Assembly (NCBI RefSeq): GCF_002878395.1
Contig: NC_061120.1
Location: forward strand, 114,269,212 to 114,333,211
Direction: 5' to 3'
From: Capsicum annuum
Lineage: Eukaryota; Streptophyta; Magnoliopsida; Solanales; Solanaceae
DNA: 64,000 nt
Shown here: positions 21,300-32,890 of the stretch, in pieces
Layout of the letters: each line of letters starts with the position of its first letter
Numbering within the stretch: position 1 is the first letter of the stretch
Position numbers and translations under genes: made by a program
The notes under the pieces: model-generated
Databases searched by the model: none
The model's input: only the letters and a program-made list of their open reading frames with translations
What the model was told of the DNA's origin: nothing

Positions 21300-22060
21300 T
21301 TAATTGATTGCCAATTCTGAAGCCTCAACCCTTAGACCATACTTTGTGCTTTTAATGCTCCTTATGCTTGTATCATCCTCTCCATCTTGAAGGAATTTTT
21401 CCTTAAATTCAGATCTTGCAAAACCAAAGAGAGAGCACAAACAAACACCAAATCCTCTTGGTAGGAGTGTTAGCATTAGTACCACACTTATATCATCAGC
21501 CCATGGTTTCTCACACTTAACATACGGATATATTCTTGATTTTTAGCATAAAAATATTGGCATAAAGGGTACCAAAGACATGAATAGCCTCAATATCAAG
21601 AATAAGTGATCACGACCAGCAGCTATAACTTTCAAATATCTAGAGTATTCCAGGGTCAAATAGGAGCAAATGATAACGGGTTAAGTCTAGATGGCCCATT
21701 CCTTTCACTAGGTTACGAAGTTCACAACCATTCATGACATTATCCACTACTAGGACAAACACGAGGTCACTATGAACAAGGTTAATATAATGGCATTTAT
21801 TACACAAATTCAATGGACCATGGTTAATATCAAGACCATCAATACTAACATCAACACTAACTTGGAAGTTTCCAATCACACTATTCTCATGTTCAAGTAG
21901 TGGACTAATCTAAGGTATGCATGGTTTACTATACATATCAAGAGATCTAACAAGAGAATAATCATGCTCACCTACATGAAGGATTTTCAAAACTCTGCAT
22001 AAGGAATTATATGAAAACAATTTAAGCTCAAGGAATCATAGGGAATAGCATCATTACCTC
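21300..22060 (-). pseudogene. C-terminal polyprotein tail of a chromovirus
   Basis: The frame 21485-21300 contains FKEKFLQDGEDDTSIRSIKS. The same acidic block (LFQEGEDDTSQ) occurs on the + strand at 47770-47800. In plant chromoviruses of this group a FQEGEDD-type block sits near the end of the polyprotein, after integrase. Upstream, 21879-21640 (GPLNLCNKCHYINLVHSDL, VLVVDNVMNGCELRN) is a poorly conserved coding-like stretch. Its place directly after protease (22140) suggests that RT to integrase have been deleted from this copy. Confidence 0.45.
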
Positions 22061-22064
22061 AGTT

Positions 22065-22860
22065 TAGACTAGGACAGTCCACTCTTTTGAATCTCTCGGC
22101 CATAATTGTTTTGAGTCCACTTTCATGTGAGATTTCTTATTAATCCTCCTTTGATAATTCATGAGCTTGAATCTGCAAATAAGGAGTATCAAGGCTAGGT
22201 AAAATTCTAGCCTTTTGGTTTGTGAGTATTGAGGGACCTTTGTAGGCAAGTCCCACAAACAAAGTTGTTTTCCCCTTTCCTTTCTCACAATCCGAAACTT
22301 TCCCTCCCCTTTCCTTCCTTTTTATCTCATCCAACTTCTTGGTTTTCTCTTGGATTCCATTCACACTAGATGGTGGATGAGGAATAAGAGTGAATCTTCG
22401 ACCACAATGCTCAAAGGTGTACCTATTAGCCCTTCCATCATGCATAGTGTGTCTATCAAATTGCCAAGGCCTTCCTAACAAGATGTAACAAACATGAATA
22501 GGGATTACATCACACTTCACTTCATCATGATAATTTCCTAGTTTAAATCTAATCACACATTGTCATTTGACCTTCAATTCACCACAATTGTTTAACCATT
22601 GAAGATTGTTTGGGTTCAGGTGAGGGATAGTGGGTAATTTCAAGTGGTCAACCAAAGTGACACTAACAATATTCATATCACTTAAAATATCTATAATCAT
22701 GGAACTCACACTTCCTTTAATAAGGAACTTTGTATGAAAGAGCTTCTCTCTTTGATCATCTAAGACCTTACTAAGCAAAGTCTTCCAAACCATATAACTA
22801 GGGACATCACATTCCCCTTCACAAGGAAACACCTCTTCCTCAATTCCCTCTTGAGTTTTG
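22065..22860 (-). pseudogene. Chromovirus protease remnant with altered active site
   Basis: The frame 22832-22563 reads MVWKTLLSKVLDDQREKLFH, TKFLIKGSVSSMIIDILSDM, then DHLKLPTIPHLNPNNLQWLN and NCGELKVK. The segment 22556-22140 continues with IRFKLGNYHDEVKCDVIPIH and ILLGRPWQFDRHTMHDGRAN, the C-terminal part, then a charged linker (QEKTKKLDEIKRKERGGKV). At the active site the Asp is present in MIID, but the following Gly-Gly/Ser position reads ILS, so activity is unlikely. The two halves are separated by a frame change at about 22560. Confidence 0.75.
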
Positions 22861-23500
22861 GGTTCTATGAACTCTCCATCTTGAGAGTTATTATCATTCC
22901 CCTCAGTTTCTAATTCGACTTCTCAACAAAGGTAGTACAACCTACCTTCCCTTAGGATCACATTTCTTTGAATAGCACACTCACTTGCCCGATGACCCCA
23001 ACCTTGACACTTGAAACATTGTAAGACCTTAGATGAATTAGGAAAGGCATTCAGCTTCACCTTTAACTTTTGAGGTTGGTTTGATACTTTGTTTTTTGAG
23101 ATTTGTGAAGAAGGAGAAGATGAAGAACATTTCTTTTTGTGCCAATCTGAAGTCAAAGGACTTACCTCTTTGTTTTTAGTCAAACCCCAAACTTGTTGGA
23201 TTTTGAGTTTGTAAGCCATCTTCTCTTTGTTGTCTTTTTTCAATCTCCATGGCCTCTTGGAAGACTTCAACCATAATTTCAAACTTCTGAAGAGTCAAAC
23301 GGGAGGATATGTTCTTATTTAACCCATCCTTGAAGCGAATAACATCATGGTTCACTTGTCACCTCTATGATCAAGCTTCAAAATGAGCTGCTGAAATTCA
23401 TCATAATAAGCCATGACACTCTTGCTTCCTTGCCTCAATTTATAAAGTTTTGCATACCTTCTCTGACGCACCTTGTAAAAAATCTAGGAGAAAAATGTAA
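22861..23500 (-). pseudogene. Chromovirus gag remnant with intact CCHC knuckle
   Basis: Reading down from about 23480, the capsid end gives RQRRYAKLYKLRQGSKSVMA and YYDEFQQLILKLDHRGDK. The frame 23282-22923 gives a basic linker, a Ser-rich spacer (KKKCSSSSPSSQISKNK) and the zinc knuckle CFKCQGWGHRASEC, with all four CCHC ligands present. ILREG follows. It would bind element RNA. The region before about 23500 is not recognisable. Confidence 0.8.
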
Positions 23501-24299
23501 ATTTTAATCTCCCTAGAACCTTTTATCCTTCATGTTTAATGCTCAAACATTGGTAATGCCAACTAAGGTAGATTTGAAGCATATTATAAGAGTCATGATC
23601 TATATAGATCACCCTTTCCTATCTTTAATGTAGAGCGGAATCTCGAGGATTATCATGATTGGGAATGGTAATTTGATAGGTTTTTTAAGTGTTAAAATAC
23701 GAGTGAAGTTGAACAAGACACAATGCCATTAATAACCGTCAAGGGTAAGTATTGAGATAGTTGAAAATTGCAAAAGGATCTACTTGATTGTGGAGTACCT
23801 TGAATAGGTACATGAGGAAAATATATGTGTCATAAGGGCATTAAAATATCTATAACGTGTATTTTAGAAGGCAAGTATTCAAAGAGAAGGTGGAAATTTA
23901 TGGGATTCTTCGATTCATACTTGCTCTACACCGTTGGTTCTTTGCAAACTATATCACTCCTTGTAAGGTAAAGTATTTGGGGATACCTCAGGTTCCAATG
24001 CATGAAGGTTCCATACACTTGGCATGGAATCTATAAGGAGGTTTGGAGTGATGATTTCCCATGGAGTTTGGTCCTTTATGTTTGGGCTCCAATTGGTTTT
24101 ACGAAAATAAAATTCCAAATGAACCCAATTTGCTCATGATTATAGTAAGGTAAGTAAGAAATCATAAATCTCCACCTACCTTTCCCAAGCCTCAATGAAA
24201 TGTGACCACTTACTCCAAATGTAATGAAAATGATAGACAAAGTACTAAGAGAAGTTAATGAGTGCAAGGTGGAAACCTAAGAGAGTAAAAAGGAGAGGT
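23501..24299. other. Unassigned, possibly gag start and leader
   Basis: No coding block, terminal repeat or array could be recognised. Strand-opposed short frames (24076-24267 and 24255-24491, - strand) lack any motif. By position it could hold the 5' end of the - strand gag at 22861-23500, and the left end of the + strand remnant that follows. Confidence 0.3.
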
Positions 24300-25351
24300 T
24301 AAGAGTAGCGAAGTGAGAATGTGGCCACAAACCCAATTTAACATTATTTGTCTTTCTATTATTAAGGACTTGTGTGTAGGTGAAAACATGGTAAGCGGAG
24401 GAGAACAAGACCAAAAAAAGGAAATTACCATAGAAAATTTGATGAGGACAGTAATATATGTTTCCAAAGATTTAAAGGGACATTCACTCAAAGTTAAAGA
24501 ATAATATTCTCATGTATTTCAAGGTAACAAAGCAAGCTCTTGCAGTTTAGTAAATGTGAATGATCCTTGTGACACTAGTAGCAAGTTTAAGTTGATTAAT
24601 AACTTAACTTCATTCAAGAATAATAATTCTTTGCCTTCTGATAATAATGTAAATTTTTAAAGAATGGATACACTACGTAATCCTATTGATGATCGAGCTC
24701 ATTTTTCTTGTAAGATCGACTTCTGTCCACCTAATTTTTAAAATTTTGTGTAGAATTATAGTACATAGTCATGTAAATAATGTATTGACCAACGTTCATG
24801 AAAATTAGTCCTCTACTTGAGGATTTTTGTAAAGTGGTCAATGAACCTTAAGATAGTGATGTTGTGATAATGTTCTTTAATTTAAAATGAGTAAACCTTG
24901 AACAAGACTTTAAATGTAAAGCTAACTATTTAATTTGCTCATACGGATGATCACGTGTTTGGAATTTCATGGAAACTTTGTAGTTGTCATTTTTACAGTG
25001 AACTTACATATTCTAATCCTCCTTCATGGATTGCTCCCTCTCTCTTTAAGTAAAATATATTGTTTGAATATGATGAATTACTCTTTTTCATAGTGGAGTG
25101 GATCATGTTAATGATGTGTCTCATCTTGAGGGGTATACCATATGTGAGAACCCATTATTGTGTGACAACATTCCTTATAAAGATGGAAATATCTTCTCAA
25201 AAGGTGAGAGTAATGTTATGGTAAATGAATGTGAAGAAATAAAAAATGATTTTTCTGTACCAATTGTTTATTCTTCTTTGAGTGTTCAAATTATTGAGCA
25301 TACTGTTGAAAATTTTATTACTCAAAGAAGTGAGCATGAGCATGAGGACGT
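24300..25351 (+). pseudogene. Chromovirus remnant (left half) cut by the Athila/Tat insertion
   Basis: Two coding-like stretches lie on the + strand: 24313-24502 (GENMVSGGEQDQKKEITIEN, YVSKDLKGHSLKVKE) and 25098-25351 (DHVNDVSHLEGYTICENPLL, NIPYKDGNIFSKGESNVMVN, SLSVQIIEHTVENFITQ). I recognise no domain in them, but their acidic, Asn-rich style and the FQEGEDD tail found beyond the insertion at 47770 suggest the variable end of a chromovirus polyprotein. The second frame is cut at 25351 by the LTR. The last codons before its annotated stop at 25364 come from LTR DNA. Confidence 0.4.
25347..25351. repeat. Target-site duplication, left copy (GACGT)
   Basis: Directly before the LTR start at 25352. 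It matches GACAT at 47280-47284 except for one G to A change at a CpG. Confidence 0.75.
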
Positions 25352-26752
25352 TGTTCCGGTCTAATGGACACACAAGTGCACGTGATCGTACAAGTAATAT
25401 AGTGACTAGAATAGTCGGATAACGTACCCACAAGGACTATGTAACTAGCAATTCAACCAACTTTATTTTCTGACAAGAGTGTATTAAGTGTTCACCGTTT
25501 CAAGAAAATTATGAAGTTTCTAGTAAGAATATGATTAATAACAAACTAACAAAATTCAACAATAGCAATGTAAGAAGGGTTGTAAATAATAATAATGAAA
25601 ATTCCGGGGTTGACACACTTTCGACAATCTTAAAAATCTCAATTCCTATCGTAGATTAGTTAATTATCTAGTTATTGATCTGTAGGGTTTAGAGTACGAT
25701 CATGGTCTCTCGATCATCTAAACTTTTACATAACGGGACATTACAACTACATCATTAAGCGGGGATGTAATAATCCAATTAGATTCTTTAAGATACCACC
25801 TACATTTGAACCACGCAACAATTATAGGTATATCTCTATCCTAGATGCTAATTCAAATTCCTTATTTTATAAAAGAATAAAAACCTTGCTCCTTAACCTC
25901 TTCATTCTAACCTATGATTCTCCTCTCGAATTCACATAGGAATATAGATTTATTTTAATGGTGGCCACTAATAAAAATAGTAAGCACAAGAAAGTAAGAA
26001 TAACACAACAATAATTCAATGCTAAACCACGATAAAAAATATCTAATTGCAATCATGTCATTGACCTCAACCCTAGAGCAAGGTTGTTTAGCCACTCATG
26101 TTCGAATTCAATATCTATAACAAGTCATTAAAGCTAACAAAAAATAATCTTTGAATAATGAAGTTTAAAGAACCCTACGATAAGTGTTAAAAGTATCTTT
26201 TCCACTACTATACATAGCCAAAAGTATTTCAATTGTGTTTAAGTAATGGCTTTTATTTTGGAATGAGTTTGGCCTCTCCTAAAATACCCCGCATCGCCTG
26301 TTATAGTCCACCGCTATGGAGCCCGTGTCATCTGTTATTCCTATCAAACTGAGGCCCGCGTCACCAGATGTAGTCCACCGCTATGGATCCCACATCGCGG
26401 GCTAATCGCTCGGGCTCACTGGAATTTTCCTAAAAATATTTCTCTAAGGAAAAAAGCACTACTGAGCTAGTTGCTCCCCTTCTGCTTCATCCCTCCAAGC
26501 ATGATTTCGAAGCTCATTGGAAGTGTCTATTATAGACAATATAATCAATCTCACAGCATCGATCATTACTTTCTTCTCGTCATGCATCCAATTGAGTCAG
26601 AACTTATCAACAATCCATCCTACATTACTAATGATATTCATCAACATTACAACATGCAATTACATACTAATCAGAGTAAAAATACACATTTGAGCTCATA
26701 GAACTAGGCCTATTATGGGTGAATATTGGTGATTAGACATAATTATGCCCCA
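25352..26752 (-). repeat. 3' LTR of the Athila/Tat-type element
   Basis: 1,401 bp, aligned with 44735-47279 once the solo LTR is removed: GTACAAGTAATATAGTGACTAG near 25391, GGGACATTACAACTACATC near 25735 and ATCCTAGATGCTAATTC near 25838. It holds imperfect repeats of TAGTCCACCGCTATGGAGCC at about 26304 and 26371. A block TTTAGCCACTCATG (26088) is the inverted ATGAGTGGCTAAA found in Athila LTRs. In reverse complement it resembles 10470-12256. Confidence 0.88.
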
Positions 26753-26785
26753 GATCACCAACCTTCACTTAGAACCTTGTTCGTC
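26753..26785 (-). promoter_or_regulatory. Polypurine tract next to the 3' LTR
   Basis: On the - strand the bases just before the LTR read GTGAAGGTTGGTGATC, purine-rich and in the expected place for plus-strand priming. Confidence 0.5.
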
Positions 26786-28689
26786 CTTGAACACACCAAG
26801 AAACACTATATTCAATTAAACTTAATCATCACAACCAAGGAAAAATACTTGTGTCGGGCACTAATAGACCAAAAAAGAATCTTTCATTATGACATATCAA
26901 TTCACCTCTAAAAACATAGGAATACTCTTTTCAAACATCCTTACATCAAAAGGAAACTGCCAATCTGTTGGCAAAGTCAACAAGATTGTTTAATCGAGAA
27001 CATTCATACGTCATTTGACAGTTATCCACATGCACCCTCACTATAAGTAAGTTTCCTATATTTTCTATCAATCTTAAAATACATAACAGAATGGGAATAT
27101 CAAAAGAAAACAAAATGCTATCAGAAAAGAATTTATACACGATAGAAAATGAACCATAATCTTTCCATTCGTGTACTACTCCACTAATAGTCAAATATTA
27201 GGATGGAGAATCATCTAGGTTTTTCGAGATTATAATGTAACCAAAGGGACAAGTAGGAACTAAATTGGTATATATTAAGTAATCTCATTAAGAACTTTAG
27301 TACATCACCTACACAATTAAATCATCAAATTAACAACCAAATGCGTTCCTCACAATTTTCCCTTTTTCTCTTACTTTAGCCCAATCTTATAATACATGTT
27401 ACGCACACTATATGGGAGTGTAATTCATTCACCACTTTTTTTTCTTCTTTACAAATTTTTCTCTCATACACTTTATCTCAAAAATTTCTATTTTTCATTA
27501 TTTCACACTCTCAAACACCACATATGTCACTTTCTATCTCAATAGCAATCTTTTAAGGGCTTCTATTTTACCACAATCCTTTATTAAATTTTGACTCCTT
27601 ATTCTAATAATTTTCTCTAATGACCTTAGGACTTTCTTGGATCAAATTATGGTTACCAACAAAAGGAGAATAGGGTACTCATAAGGCTACCAAAGAAATT
27701 AGGTTATAGCCTCAACAGGGCTAACGAGGAATATTTATATGGGTAGGTAAATGAGGTTTAAAAATTTGGCTATCAACAAAAATGCCAACATCATTACCTA
27801 AACCTAACATTATTTATTTCACTTTGTAATCACACTGGGAAAGTTCTAGACATCACTTTACATGTAGAATAACTAAAAACCTCTTTCACTCTTGGTGCAT
27901 GCTAGATTAAAGATGGCTCCCTATTGGATTTGGTTCTCTCACTTTGTCAAATTCAACTTTAACCAACAAACCAAATATCACACCTACTAAGATTGAGCAT
28001 CTAAAACTAGCTCCCTCTTTAATTTACGAAATATCCTTTATTCAAAACAAGTATGTTCCAAGTAAATCAGCCACATAGCCAGCACAAAGCATTCGTCCCA
28101 AAAGTGTTGATTTAGTTCTTAGAACTTCTCAATTTGCTACAACTAACTCGCCTTAATACGGTCATCATCCATCCATCATAGGGGAGGGAACCTAACTATA
28201 AATGTTTATTGAGAATTGCATTTAGGGAAAAAAAAATTACTCCTACTTAAACAGAAGTAACTACTCAGCGACCCAATTAAAAAGCAAACTATTACTTAGA
28301 AAGTTTCATCAATACTAACTATTACAGAACGTATAGTTCCAAATAGATAGAATGAATGAATCCCACTCAACAAAAATAAAAATATCCAACACAAATAAAG
28401 TAAAAGTGAAATGAATGAGATTCCATTACCCCATACTTAAAATGAAGCACTATCCCAGGGCTCGCAAAGTAAACAAAGTAAGGGATGAGGAGAAATTCCC
28501 TATTCATATCCCTTCCATGTCATCATTAATGAGGGGACCATACGCCTTAGCTTCTAAGTCAGGGTCATCTATATCTACCTCCTATTACTCCAAATCCAAA
28601 TTATGCAGCCGATGCTCCTCATCAGTTGGCACATAATTATCAAAAGGTTCCATAAAAAATAGGGCCTATCCACAGTATGATCCTCGCAT
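26786..28689 (-). other. 3' untranslated region of the Athila/Tat-type element
   Basis: AT-rich and free of recognisable coding blocks on either strand. Short frames such as 26946-27194 and 28415-28636 lack motifs. The second is antisense to the 3' ORF remnant's end. Confidence 0.5.
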
Positions 28690-29700
28690 AATGACAAGAT
28701 GATAGTCCAACCTACAACTCTAATTTTCTGTTGGGTAGCTGGATGCCCACCAATCTACAATAGAATCATCTGAAGCACATACATTCAAGTAGTAATCTTA
28801 TTGTTCTTAGCCTGACACTTGGGCATAGTCAATGCAGAACCATAAGTTGTGCTCCCCTCAGTATGGAATACATCAAAATGGCAAGTTTCTACAGGCGGCC
28901 TATAGTCTAGGTCCTCCTCCTCTACCCCTTGATCTCACAGGAATCTCGTCAGTAAGCCTCTAAAGCCATACCTTTGCTTCGAATAAAGACTTACCTTTTT
29001 CATAGCCGAGAAAATCCCAACTCCTACATTAACATCAATATCATCATGCATTAAGGCATAAATAATACATACCCTGACACGTGTCATATCAGTCAGGTGA
29101 GTCTCCTATATTAGACATGAGTAGATAACCTTTGTCTAAATTTGGGCCTCCTGGTTTATCTGACTGAAGATTAAGGTAAGTTGAGTGTTGTTTTCCTCAT
29201 GGCATATCTATAGAGATATCGAGTTGTTTCCACACAAGAAATGGTGGATGTTGTTTGTTATTCATCAGCTTTATGGGCTCAACATCAATTTCAAGTGTAC
29301 CGAGCAGAACATTTAATGAATGAGCAGTGAAAGTTACAACCTATACTTGTATCTTAACCTTTGAGTCCCTATGACATTGGTCGTAGTTAGCATAAAAATT
29401 CCCAAACAAAGCTCAAGTTTCACTCATAAGGCTGTCAAACAAGAAGTGCATGTGTAACTCTTATATCTGGGGCACAATGATTGGAAACTCTCTCAATAAG
29501 TTCTTCTTGTGAATAAATTGATCGAAAGTTTACTTAGAATCATCATTCTTGGCATAGCATTTTCGTCAAGACTCAACAACCCATCTAGTGCCATACCTCT
29601 TCAATTGTCCGTATGGGAGAACTGGAAGGTGAGATGCACTACCACTTTGTCTATCTTTTTTCATACTTTCTTAGAAGGTCTTGCTATGAACTTGCCCTTT
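28690..29700 (-). pseudogene. Extra 3' ORF, plant transposon protein-like
   Basis: Reading down the - strand: VTFTAHSLNVLLGTLEIDVE (about 29340), DTCQGMYYLCLNA and, in other frames, RVCVIYALMHDDIDVNVGVG (about 29080), IFSAMKKVSLYSKQRYGFRG and LLTRFL, a stop, then DQGVEEEDLDYRPPVETCHF (about 28930), GSALTMPKCQAKNNKI and, after another stop, GGHPATQQKI (about 28745). This order of blocks matches the family annotated in plants as putative plant transposon protein. It is a different subgroup from the copy at 7261-9590. Its function in the element is unknown. Confidence 0.55.
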
Positions 29701-31010
29701 TGTTGTTGAATATACACATCACCTATTAAACAACTTATTCAACAACAACATCAAATAGTACACCTCTTTGAACTAGCAAACACTAAGTGTGTGGATAATG
29801 GTCAACACCCCTCACTTAGTTTCTAGTATAGGTGCGTGGGTATGATACAAAGATACTCAGACTTCCCCCAATTATGAATCTGCATAATCACAATTTCCCA
29901 TAAAATTAACAACAAAATAACTCATCTTTCATTCAATTTATAAAACTTATTGTCATTATCACTTTATCACACAAACTTTAGATATACTTACTTTGATATT
30001 TCAACAGGACCACACCATCATGTACTCCGACAAATCCTATTTCAACAATTGTGTATGATTTCACATAAACTTAGTCTAATGGAACATATATCACAATAGC
30101 ATAACAAGAAGTAAGTTAGTGGAGAGTGATTAGGACACCCCATACTTTACTGATATCGTGGTTTCCCAATTGGACCACCTAAAGGTACTCAGACTTCCCT
30201 CGTTATCAAAGTACCACACATACTAATTTAGGTGTCATTACCTAACCCATATTTTCTATTACAAAGATAGCCCATATATGTAATTTGTAACAAAGATTCA
30301 TATGTTCCTAGTCTATTTTATCAACAAAAGAGCATAAACTAAGCATTTTCTCATAACACATGTAGTGCACATAATACCTCCAGGGCACAACTTTCCTAGA
30401 CAAAGAAACTATATATTCTTATTATTACTTATATATTATCATATCATGCACCAAAATAAGTAATATAATAAAGAGTGGAGGACTTACCTGGTGGTCTTAA
30501 AGAAGTGAAGGAGAGCTTATTTTTTCTTGAATAAAAAGAACAAAGTTTGGAGGAGAGTATTTTGATAAGAGAATTAAGGGGCGGGGTGGAATAGGTTTGA
30601 TAAATGAATGGGATTTGGAAAATAAGTGGATATTTAAAGGGATTGAGGAGTAGGGTACCAAAATTTAGGAACTCTTACAATAGTAGGGATTTTCCATGCA
30701 TCGTGGGCTCACAACTCCGGTTTAAGCGAGGTGCCATGGGTCTTGGAGCATCGGTCTAACTGAGGTGCCATAGGCTTATTGCCTAGTCTAACTGGAAATC
30801 CATTTTTTCACATCGATTTTAATCTTTTCGGGGAATATTTTATTAGCCTTTTTCTTTTTCACCCTGTACCTTTTCATAGTGCCTATTTTACTCACCTGAA
30901 GACTTCCTTTGACCATTTCCACATACTCCTCCCTTTTTATTCTCTCTCATATAACTAATTTTTTCATTTCTACACCCTAAACAAAAAATAACAAAATAAC
31001 ATTAGAAAAA
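29701..31010 (-). other. Spacer between integrase and the extra ORF
   Basis: No coding content. GATACTCAGACTTCCC at about 29853 and GGTACTCAGACTTCCC at about 30184 are direct repeats in longer similar contexts. The phrases AGCGAGGTGCCATGGG (30725) and ACTGAGGTGCCATAGG (30759) repeat close together. These may be the counterpart of the palindromic words at 6110-7150 in the other Athila/Tat-type element. Confidence 0.45.
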
Positions 31011-31012
31011 AT

Positions 31013-31050
31013 GGGTTGCCTCCCACTCAATGCCTTTGTTTTTGTTAAGG
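31013..31050 (-). repeat. Post-integrase motif
   Basis: TGGGTTGCCTCCCACTCAATGCC on the + strand is the inverse of the GGGAGGCAACCCA block seen at 5906-5938, 5992-6024 and 13381-13420. It marks the end of integrase coding on the - strand. Confidence 0.65.
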
Positions 31051-31059
31051 CACGACATC

Positions 31060-32300
31060 CTTTTTTGTATTTTTCATTTGTTTTCTATTTTGTTTTTTTT
31101 ACTATGAATTAAACTACACTATTGTAGTATATTTGTGGAGTGCCCCGCAAGGAGTGCCTTAGTTAATGTCATGGAACGACCCAACTCAAACTTCTTTTCT
31201 TTGAAAAGGGGATAGAAGTAATTTGCAAATCCCCATGATCAGCCTAATAGTTCTTCACTCTCTGCCCATTCACCAAGAATTTTTCACTTTTATCCATGGT
31301 CCACAGTTCAATAACTCCTTGTTAAGTCATATGTACCACTTCAAACGGCCTAGACCACTTGCACCTCAGCTTAACTAGAAATAACTTCAATCTGGAATTG
31401 AATAAAAAAAGAAGTTCGTCAGGCTCAAAAACTCAAATTAGAATATGATTATCATTCTACTTCTTGGTCTTCTCTTTATACAATTTTGGATTCTTATAAG
31501 GTTGTAAGCAAAACTCCTCATGTTCATTTAGTTCGAGCAATGTTTTCTCTTAAGTGGCCTTCAAATTAAGATTTAGTTTCTTTACAGTCCAATAAGCTTG
31601 TTGCTCAAGATCCATAAATATGTGGCAATATTTCTCATATACCAAATGGTAAGGAGTGATCCCAATGGGTATCTTATAGGATATCATATACGCCCACAGT
31701 GCATCATCCTTCTTCTTTAACCAATGCTTACACTAACCATTAGTCGTCTTCTACAATATTTGCTTGATCTCTCGATTAGAAACTTCTACTTGGCCACTGG
31801 CTTATGGGTGGTATTTTGTGGACACCTTATGCCTAACACAACTGTCACATTATTCGTGGTGAGGGTAGGAGCTTCGACCCATTTGGACACATAATAAACC
31901 ACCACCAGGATGTACAGATTTCCACAAGAAAGGAAAATGGCCCTATATATTATATACCATAAAAATCGAATAGCTCAACCTCTAAAATATTGTTTAAGGG
32001 CATCTCATGGTTCTATGATATTGTGACCAACCTTTGACATTGGTCGCATCCCCTCACAAAATAAACCGTATTGAGAAACTTTTCTCATTGTTCGCTCACC
32101 CCTATGATGTCCCCTTTAAGGGGATAAATGAAAATAGTGCAACATTTCATTAGATTCAACTTCAAAAACACATCTACACACAATCCTATTAGCACCTTAT
32201 TTAAAAATATAAGGCTCATCCTATACATATGTGCACGAATCATATAACAGCTTTTTCCTCTATAGACTGGTAGCTTTGGAAGAGTAAACACCACTTACAA
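31060..32300 (-). pseudogene. Athila/Tat-type integrase remnant
   Basis: Downward from about 32170: HYFHLSPLKGDIIGVSE, where the zinc-finger HH pair has become DI, then GCDQCQRLVTIS with both Cys kept. The core reads VELFDFYGI, a stop where the first catalytic Asp should be, then IGPF (about 31960). Near 31830-31770 the frame reads STKYHP, a stop, then ASGQVEVSNREIKQIL, so the third catalytic residue (Glu) is kept here, unlike in the + strand copy at 5289. Further down: ALWAYMISYKIPIGITPYHL near 31690 and ELNEHEEF near 31530. Inactive. Confidence 0.75.
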
Positions 32301-32455
32301 ACACAATAACAATGTCTATATTGAAAGGAGATATTTAATGCCAACATTTTCACATCTAGAAACTTTTCACTTATGCAAAGTGTATTAGAGATATGAACAC
32401 GACTCTCTAGCATTGACAGATAATCGACCACTTGATTTTTATCCCCTTTCCTGTC

Positions 32456-32890
32456 TTACACTAGTAAATCAAATTGTTGAAGCAAGTGTATACACAAGAT
32501 CAACCATGGATTTGAATACTTTATGTTAAACAAATACCTGATGGTTGCATATTCTCTATGAATAATCACCTTGGTACCCAAAAAATATGGTTTGAATTTA
32601 TCAAATGCAAAACCAAGCGCTAACATATCCTTTTCTATGACAGTGTAATTCGCGTTGGCTTCATTTAAGACTTTACTTGTATAGTAAATATAATGAAATT
32701 CCTTGTCTTTTTGCCATCCTAACACTGCTTCAATTGATAAAACACTAGAATAACACAATAACTCATATTGAAATGTCCAGTTAGGAGAAAAAATGATGGG
32801 TGCTTCTATCAACCTTTTCTTTACAGCCTTGAATACTTGCTGACAATCAGTCCTAAATTAAAAGTTAGCCTTTTTTTCTAAGAATTTGCA
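32456..32890 (-). pseudogene. Athila/Tat-type RNase H remnant
   Basis: The frame 32812-32456 reads MIEAPIIFSPNWTFQYELLC, YSSVLSIEAVLGWQKDKEFH, YIYYTSKVLNEANANYTVIE and KDMLALGFAFDKFKPYFLGT. The first catalytic Asp is lost (CYSS in place of CDAS). The Glu of IEKDM is kept. The TDH Asp has become HREYATIRYL. The open frame of 118 codons is long for this window, but the active site is dead. Confidence 0.82.
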
